NCBI GenBank assembly: GCA_000611775.1
Contig: KK106981.1
Span: forward strand, 6,408,312-6,472,311
Origin: Umbilicaria muhlenbergii
Taxonomy: Eukaryota > Ascomycota > Lecanoromycetes > Umbilicariales > Umbilicariaceae
Direction: 5' to 3'
Length of the DNA: 64,000 nucleotides
Made by a program: the position numbers and the translations under genes. Of this stretch, positions 56,761-64,000 are shown in pieces. The number at the start of each line of letters is the position of its first letter. Position 1 is the first letter of the stretch. Under the pieces are notes generated by a model. The model was not told where the DNA came from. It ran no database searches and saw only the letters and a program-made list of their open reading frames with translations.

Positions 56761-59700
56761 TACTGATCACTCAGTACCTTCAGGTGAACGGTCATGTCAG
56801 AAGCATAAGACATGATGACATCAACATTTTGATCTCATCAGGTCAGTGAAACAGTCAATAATCAAGCTGAGACAGGCTCTTTGACTAGCAGGTCTACATT
56901 ATCAGTCATTAATACCTCTACTTCTGACATTGTTGATGATGATGAACATATCACTGCAGGCAACCTTGATGACATCATTGAAGATCTTGAGGCAGTCACT
57001 GCTCATAATCAGAAGGTCATTGAGCGTCAGTGACTACAGTTACAACATGTATGACAAGAAATTAAGTTTGAGGACAATAAAAAAGAGCTTTGAGAGTTTA
57101 ATCAATGCCTGCAAGAAGGTCCTTCAACTATGATTACAGCAAACTCAGAGAATGATGCAGGTTCATCACATGAATTATGATGTTGAGTTACAATAGACAT
57201 CACACCTCCCCCTTTTTAACATCTTGTAAAGTCATGAGAGCCTCACCTTTATGCAGGAGGCGTCAAAGTCATGAGATGAAAACTTCAAGAATACTTGAAT
57301 GAAATTAATCAGAATCAGAAGCTGATGTCAGAGCAATTTCTTATTAAATGAGATTTCATCATCTGAGCAGGCACCTACCTTGAGAAAACAGTCATAAGTG
57401 ACTGATGAAAGCAAAAGGAGCAGCATGATCACACTTAAGTCATTTACAACAACTTTTTAAAGATTTTAAAGAAGAACCTATCCTCTGATGAAGACATGAA
57501 TGAACAAAATATCATCATCTTCAATGCAGCTGAACTCTGCAATCATGATACAATCACCTTCTGATATGACAGATTATCAGAACTCTACTGCTTCCTTTCA
57601 GCTTCACACAAGGAAATTGATGAGATGTTCATTCAAGACTGTTGATGATCAAGACTTTCTCATCATGTCCTGACTGAACTATGATGTTGAGATCTGATGC
57701 AGGTTGCAAGACAGTCAGTGCAGGAAATTTCAGCACATCTTGATGTCATCATTAATCATGAACTGTTCTGAAGCTGCTCAGACATCAAAAAGAATCATCA
57801 AAGCAAAACTGACAATAATGACAAAAGTATGACACAGACGTCATATTACAACAGAAAAGAATCTTTCACTGAATAATAAACTTCTCACCCTCAACAATTC
57901 AATCATGAAAGAGGAAACAATTCATGAGGCTTTTATCAAAAAAGTAGCTGTGATCAAAGCTGAAATTCAAATCACATATCAGTTGCAGAGAAAGTGATCA
58001 TGATAATAATACAGATATTCACAGGATCTTCATGCTGATAAAGAGACTTTATTCTCAAGAATGAAGTGAATGCATGAAAAGCAGCAGGCCTCTGTATCAA
58101 GTGTGAAGTCATCAGTCATTGAATAAATGAATGTACAACAGGATGATCAACAGCAGTCATTATTATGATTAATGTGAATAAATGATTCACAATCAACCTT
58201 CAGCTCATCTTCTTACTTATCATTGATGATATCTCACATCTGATATCAGGGCAGTTAAAGGTGAACTCTCATATGACAAGAAATGATCTGAAGAAAAAAT
58301 ACTCATATATTATTGACAATGACAGTCAAGGCAATATTATCACATGATATGTTATCAATGAACTGTTTTTACAAACTGAACCCTATGGAGCTCAAGCCAA
58401 CGCATGAGGCAATATGATTGACTTGTCAGAATTCATCATATTGATTATTACAGTGTATGACATCAACAGTTAACCTTATCACTATAACAGCTGCTTCCTT
58501 GTTACACAAGACAACACATCAGCTTTTTTCATCCTCAGGTTATCATTCCTAGTCAATGCAAACCTGAATCATGAATATGACACGGGGAAATTCCTATGGA
58601 AAAAGGTGAGGCATATCACAGCACACTGAGTATTCACTGTTAATGAAAAGAAGGCACTGAAGAACATTCTACAAATGAACAACCTTTTCATTACAGAACA
58701 CTTCATAAGACCGTCAGACTTAATGATTAATATGAAAAAATATATCCTACAAATGAACTCATTGTGATATGATAAAGAGTATGATAATGTTTATGACAGT
58801 TTACCTCCTGAATATCATGACTTCACAGACATATTTTAAGCAGCTGAGAAGCAGTCTCTACCTGAGAGAGGTTCACATGATCATGTCATTGACTTGAAAT
58901 CAGAGCAGCAACCTTCATTCAGAAAGTTATACTTGATGTTTTCAGCTGAGCTCAATGTACTGAAGGTATATTTAAATGATGTTATAAAGGCAGGCATAAT
59001 CTGTAAATTAATATCATCTGCAGCTTCATCTGTTATGTTTGTACTGAAATCAGACGGCAGCCTATGACTAATCATTGATTATAAGCACTTGAATGATATT
59101 ATCATTAAAAATTGCTACTCACTATCACTTATATCAGACATGCTGAATCATCTTCAAGGAGCTAAGAAGTTCACTAAGCTGAACTGCAAGAATGCATATA
59201 ATTGAATATGAATCAAGGGTGAAGATGAGTGAAAAACAGCATTCTGAACATGATTCAGCCTGTTCAAATATCTTGTCATGTCTTTCAGTCTCATGAATGC
59301 TCCTGCTATGTTTCAAGCATTCATTGATAAGGCTCTTAATGAGTTCCTTAATATAATTTGCATGATTTATCTAGATGATATCCTGATCTTCAGCAAAGAT
59401 GAATCTGAACATGAAGAGCATGTATGACAAGTATTAACTGCATTATGATGTCATGATCTTCATTTTAAGATCAGCAAATGCTTCTTTAATGCAATGAAAG
59501 TGAACTTCCTGAGGTTTAAGATCAATACTGAAGGCATACATATGAGTTCAAAAAGGATTCACGCCGTTGAAGAATGACTACCCTCAGAGAACATTCATGA
59601 ATTGCAGATTTTTTTAGGCTTCACTAACTTTTTCTGAAGGTTTATAAGAGATTATTCATGAATTGCAGCACCACTGTTAAATCTTCTGAAAACAGGAAAG

Positions 59701-60579
59701 AATAAAAAAAAGATTAAGGATACATCATTCTCTCCTCTTCAGTCTCAACAGACTGTTATTAAAAGAAAGCAGAACAACCTGACCTCATTGTGAAGATTTA
59801 ATACAAAGTATTCAGCATGCAGCTCACAAGTCAGAGGAGAGCTACAACAAGAAAACATCATACCTGCCTTTTTTTCACTTTCAGAAGCTGCATTGAAAGT
59901 GTTTAATGCTCTGAAGGAGACCTTCATGAGTGCTTCATTGCTACACTACTTCAATGAAAACAAACTCATGAGGGTTGAAACAGACGCCTCTGAATTCACA
60001 ATTAACAGAATCTTGATGCAACACTTTAAGATTAATGATCAATTGCACTGATTATCAGTTACTTACTACAGCAAGAAGCTGCTAAATACTGAGACCTGAT
60101 ATAATACAGATGAGCAAGAACTCCTTGTCATCATGAAAGTCATGCATCATTAACAGCACTACTGTCAGGGTGCTAAACATTAAATTGTCATACTGACTGA
60201 TCATGCAAACCTTGTTTGATTCATGACTACCTCAAACCTCACATGAAGGCAGCTCAAGTGGGCTGAAAAGCTCACTGAGTATGACTTTAAGGTCACATAT
60301 CAAGAGAGCAAGAAGAATTCTGCTGACAGTCTGTCAAGATGACCTGATTATGAACTGCTGAAGGCTGTCAGTACCTCAACTGCTGCTGAAATAATGTGAC
60401 AGTCCTTTCATTTAGGAAGCAAGGATTATAAGTCAGTGCAGAAGAAATTATATGCACTTGCTGCAATGATGCTGCAGTCAAGACGCTCAGTATGACAGAG
60501 ACTACAATAAGAGAACATCATACCTGTCACAATGAATATTATCAGTATGATGAACACTGAAGATGATGATCTCATCAGA

Positions 60580-60890
60580 ACATCAGTGATGTGAAATTTA
60601 TTTACTCAAGAAGAAGCAAGCTGTGATGAATATATCAATATGATGAATACTGAAGCTGACAGCATGATTGAAACATCAGCAGTTCATGACCTACATGCTT
60701 AAGAAGCAAGTCATGATGAATATATCAGTATGATGAATACTGAAGCTGACAGTATGACTGAAACACCAGCAGTTCATGATCTACATGCTTGAGAAGCAAG
60801 TCATGATCAAATAAGAGGACCTAAATATGCAGAGCTTCAGCAGCACTCAATCAAGGATAACTCAACAAACACTGCAGTTATGAATGATGA
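60580..60890 (+). repeat. 90-bp tandem repeat (30-residue peptide) between RNase H and integrase
   Basis: GAAGCAAG marks repeat starts at 60613, 60703 and 60793, an exact 90-bp period. The peptide unit is of the type EASHDEYISMMNTEADSM plus a TETPAVHDLHA tail. A partial earlier unit (MMNTEDDDLIRTSVM) precedes it at about 60548-60590. The repeat stays in the pol frame. Copy B has a diverged version at 13690-14280. Confidence 0.85.
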
Positions 60891-62627
60891 CACAAGTCAT
60901 GTTTTTATTAATCTTCAAATTGAGGATAGTGCTTCTGCTGACACTGTTGAAGCACTTCAACTCATGTCTACTCACTCATCAATAAGTGAGGAGATAACAG
61001 CTTATACAAGAATGTTTATTGAATAACTTGAATGTGCAATTCATACTGAGCAGTCAAAAGACAGTTTGATATGATGAGTATGACAGAGATTAACTACCCC
61101 TTTTGAGGATAAAAACAACTTGACTGAGTTTGAGATGATAAATATGAATATAGACATAAACCCTGAGATGATCATGACATCAGAAATGCAGCCAAATATG
61201 ACATTTATACTGTCAGATATATGAAAATGTTGGCAAGAAATAAATGATGTCATACATTATGATGATAAGATTTACATTTCACAGAACTCTGCCCTTCACA
61301 ATGTGATGATCAGTTGATTTCATGATGATGTTTTTGCAGGTCATTTCAAGAAGTCAAGAACTGCAGAATTAATGTAATGATCTTATAATTGATCTGATGC
61401 TGTCAAAGACATATGATGTTACTGTCATGACTGTGTTGAATGCCAAAAGGTGAAGTCAGCTCATCACAAATCATATGAGTTATTAAACTCATTACCAGTC
61501 CTGAAAGTGTCATGACATATGATGACAATGAACTTCATTACAGACCTGCCACTGAGCAGCACATATGAAAGTATGACATGAGATTTAATCCTCATCATAA
61601 TTGATAAGTTGATCAAAATGGTTCATTATATTTCAGTACAGAAGACAATGTCAGTTGCTGACTTCATTGAAGTGTTTATTCAGAACATAATTAAGCATCA
61701 TGACATGTCAGAAGTTTTAATCACAGACAGAGACAAGCTGTTTATGTTAAAGCAGTGAATCAGCTTCTGCTTTCACATGCAGTGTCATCATAACATGTCA
61801 ACAGCTTTCCACCTGCAAACTGATGATCAAACAGAGAGGCAGAATCAGTCCCTGAAGATGTATTTATGCATATTCATTAATGAGCAGCAAGAGGACTGAG
61901 TGAAGCTTTTACTCTGCACAGAATTCTCATACAATAACTTTATACATGCTGCTACAGGAAAGAGCCCCTTTCAGCTTAATTTAAAGTGAGACCCTCAGAT
62001 GAGCTTAAGTAGACTGTTTATACAGCACTCACATGAACAAATAAGACTTTATGCAGACACACAGCAGCTTCAAGATCAAATTGCAACAGCTTAAAAGCAA
62101 CTACAACAGGTCAACAAGACATATGTAAATTATTATAATCAGCGCTGAACAGAGATAACATTCAAAGAAGGTGATTTAATACTGATCAATGAAAAGAATG
62201 TGTCAGTGAACAAGCAGATGAAGAAACTGCATTGAAAAAAGCTCAGTTCATTCAAGGTATGATGTGTGATAAGTTAATCATCATATGAACTTGACCTCTC
62301 AGAGGATCAAAACATCTATAATGTATTCAACATCACTCTATTGAAGTCATTTCAAGACACATGTCATGTGTTCTCTGCATTAACAGGAAAAGACCTACTA
62401 CTTAATTGAGATGATGAGTGAGAAGTTGAGGCAATTGTGAATAATCATGTTCATGACAGCAGGCTTCAATACCTCATTAAATGAAAGTTGACAGATCAGG
62501 TGTGAGATGACACATGAGAATCAACACACTTCATCTGCAATGCAAAGGCAAAAATGTGAAAATTTCATGCTGACAATTCTGATAAACTGAAATTCAGGCA
62601 AGCTGTACAATGTGACTCTTCAAGGTT

Positions 62628-62728
62628 AATTGAGAAGCTGTCACAAAAGTCATGAGCCTTAAGAAAGCTGTCACAAAAGTCATGAGTCTTAAGAAAGCTG
62701 TCGCAAAAGTCATGAGCCTTAAGAACTG
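62628..62728 (+). repeat. 31-bp minisatellite, three units
   Basis: Three head-to-tail units of GCTGTCACAAAAGTCATGAG plus a CTTAAGAA-type spacer lie directly after the chromodomain of copy C. The homologous array in copy B has about five units. Confidence 0.9.
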
Positions 62729-62999
62729 AAAACTTTGTCAGCTTTATTAACTTAATCTTCTATGACAGAGCCTGTGCTCTATGACAAGTATGACAGAGGC
62801 TATGACACTATAATGTTATAACAGAATCTTTAATAGAATTATTGCATGAACTACATTATCACAGACATGTCACATTGCAGAGAACACTTAAGCGCAAAAG
62901 CATTTCATTTCAGGTCTGAAGATTAAAATGAATCTGAGATCAACATCTTGCACTCAACCCCTCATCAGCATCATGTCAAGTCACTCTCATTTATTTATT

Positions 63000-63990
63000 T
63001 GTTTTTCATCATCTTAAATTCTTCTTCACTGTTTAATGAAGCCTCTGATCTCATCTCCTCAATGTGATGCTGCTCACAGAGTTCAATGTACTCTTAATGA
63101 TGATGAGATTGATGAGCATTAAGAACACAAAGAGCATGAGCAGTGTTCTTCAGCAAGACAGCAAGAGCCTGAATGAGCTTCTTAAAATTACTGAATTAAC
63201 ATTAATTACCTCATTATGAATGCCGTGAGACTCACGTTGAGGAGTGACTGCAGGGGGCGTGAAGAATGCTGATAATAATTGATAAAAGGTGACAGCATGA
63301 GGATCTGATGATCAGTCATTAAATGTTATGATTAATTAACAATGCAAAAGTACAACATAAAGTACAACAAAAGTACGACATAAAGTATGACACTTTGTCA
63401 TACTAAACAAAACAAAAGGAGATTGAGGAAGACAGACTTATGATGTGTCATCATTCCTCTGATCATCATAAACACGTGTCAGGACAACAACATCAGAGCT
63501 CTCAGAATCAAGAGCAGTGATGATCAGAAGCTCTGTCATGCATTGCTCATGAGAATTGCAGAGAGATATGTAACATGTGCAGGCTCCTCTGTCTGACACA
63601 AAGCAGTGATCAACTTCAACTTTTATACAAGAGTCACAGTGAGCAGTACCTGACAACATGTGACTGAGGTTCTCTCAAATCACACGCTCATGATGATGAG
63701 CCTGCTGCACATGAGCTGGCAGTGAGGTATCATCATGACATCACACAGAGCAGGAATCACTGCTGAAGATGTCACTCAGAGGTAGACGCTTGACCCTCTT
63801 CAGATGCTGAACAGTCAGTTTTATCATCCTGTTTCCCCGTCTCTTTCTGAAGGTGTCAATCATTACAGTTTCACTCATTGACTCTGACTCAGAGCCCTCC
63901 TCATCACACTGAGCCTGAAGATTGATGAGCTTCCCTGATGAAGGCGGGTCTTCATCATTGTCTGCAGCCGTGAGTTCAAGAGTTCAATTA
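63000..63990 (-). pseudogene. Antisense coding region with a cysteine cluster in chromovirus copy C
   Basis: The minus strand, antisense to pol, starts near 63975 with an acidic/serine-rich stretch containing LQAQCDEEGSESESMSETVM and a basic TFRKRRGNR segment. It then has a 73-codon open frame (63659-63438) with CDSCIKVEVDHC...GACTC...HEQC, the same cysteine pattern as at 10928-11152. The second block (about 63190-63010) includes the EYIELCE segment. Conservation of the cysteines and of the peptide in copies that differ at many bases argues that this strand was the coding one. Metal binding is an inference from the spacing. Part of a fossil element and broken. Confidence 0.6.
63340..63405. 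repeat. AAGTACAACA/AGTATGACA array inside copy C
   Basis: Five units of AGTA[CT][AG]ACA-type sequence lie at 10-16 bp spacing, between the two conserved blocks of the antisense coding region. It is homologous to the arrays at 3288-3365 and 11195-11265. Confidence 0.7.
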
Positions 63991-64000
63991 TTGATTGCCT

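Larger units (their letters stand above)
56468..64000 (+). mobile_element. Ty3/gypsy chromovirus, family 1, copy C (5' LTR onwards, runs off the window)
   Basis: The order on the plus strand is 5' LTR 56468-56760, leader, gag about 56815-58150, protease/linker about 58200-58500, and reverse transcriptase about 58880-59640 (YLDDILIFSKDESEHEEHV at about 59365-59420, with an intact YLDD box). Then RNase H about 59890-60350 (MRVETDASEFTINRIL), a repeat-bearing linker 60540-60900, integrase about 61270-62010, chromodomain about 62420-62590, a minisatellite, and the region with the antisense coding relic. The 3' LTR would lie beyond 64000. It is the best reference for the family's layout in this window, yet still broken in many places. 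Confidence 0.9.

Noticed and set aside
1-64000. Classical CpA-to-TpA RIP as the explanation for the decay
   Set aside because: CA and TG dinucleotides remain very common and TpA is not in striking excess; the missing words are TGG, CCA and CpG.
1-64000. A nuclear genetic code with TGA as tryptophan
   Set aside because: CCA is depleted as strongly as TGG on both strands and outside genes, TGG survives in the mannosyltransferase, and the relics also carry frameshifts and occasional TAA/TAG. Mutation explains more, though the code was not tested directly.

Overview
The window looks like a transposon-packed, gene-poor island of a fungal nuclear genome, probably a filamentous ascomycete. That assignment is inferred from chromodomain-bearing Ty3/gypsy elements, a DUF3435 recombinase relic, a MNN1-type alpha-mannosyltransferase, a MADS-box relic and 42-residue TPR repeats; the species cannot be read from the sequence. 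There are no bacterial operons, CRISPR arrays, rRNA genes or recognisable tRNAs. Almost every coding remnant is broken. The DNA carries a striking strand-symmetric bias: TGG and its complement CCA are nearly absent, CpG is scarce, and TGA/TCA are everywhere. It resembles a repeat-induced mutation process, but not the classical CpA-to-TpA form.

Layout. 1-4736: two tandem pieces of a chromovirus (here family 1), separated by a short end fragment of another family's LTR; the second piece ends in a 3' LTR. 4790-6537: a decayed DUF3435 tyrosine recombinase whose N-terminal part is missing at the LTR. 6826-9250: a third, truncated family-1 copy on the minus strand. 9251-22699: a second gypsy element (family 2, plus strand) into which a complete 8.5-kb family-1 element (9713-18230, minus strand) has jumped, with a perfect 5-bp target duplication CTTTC. 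22740-25640: an unrecognised minus-strand coding relic interrupted by an 821-bp long-TIR DNA element with a 9-bp target duplication. 25.7 kb: a MADS-box relic. 28.2-28.8 kb: TPR repeats of kinesin-light-chain type. 29538-33320: the 5' half of a third gypsy family (family 3) with a LTR of about 930 bp. 33.3-43.5 kb: mostly unassigned, with several coding-like but unrecognised stretches.

43690-52930: a host alpha-1,3-mannosyltransferase (MNN1/PF11051 type) split in two by a 7.8-kb minus-strand chromovirus (family 4, 44248-52019, paired 228-bp LTRs). That element itself contains a family-3 LTR-like insertion. A sequencing-library transposon end (Tn5 mosaic end) lies inside the insertion at 49980-49998, so the assembly there is suspect. 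52.9-56.5 kb: coding-like relics, including a frame of 267 codons interrupted only by TGA. 56468-64000: the best-ordered family-1 copy, plus strand, running off the window.

The most interesting biological signal is in family 1. Between pol and the 3' LTR all three copies that reach this far keep an antisense coding region with a cysteine cluster. They also carry a 31-bp minisatellite of differing copy number, and two of them show tandem peptide repeats between RNase H and integrase. I do not recognise this architecture from a described element.
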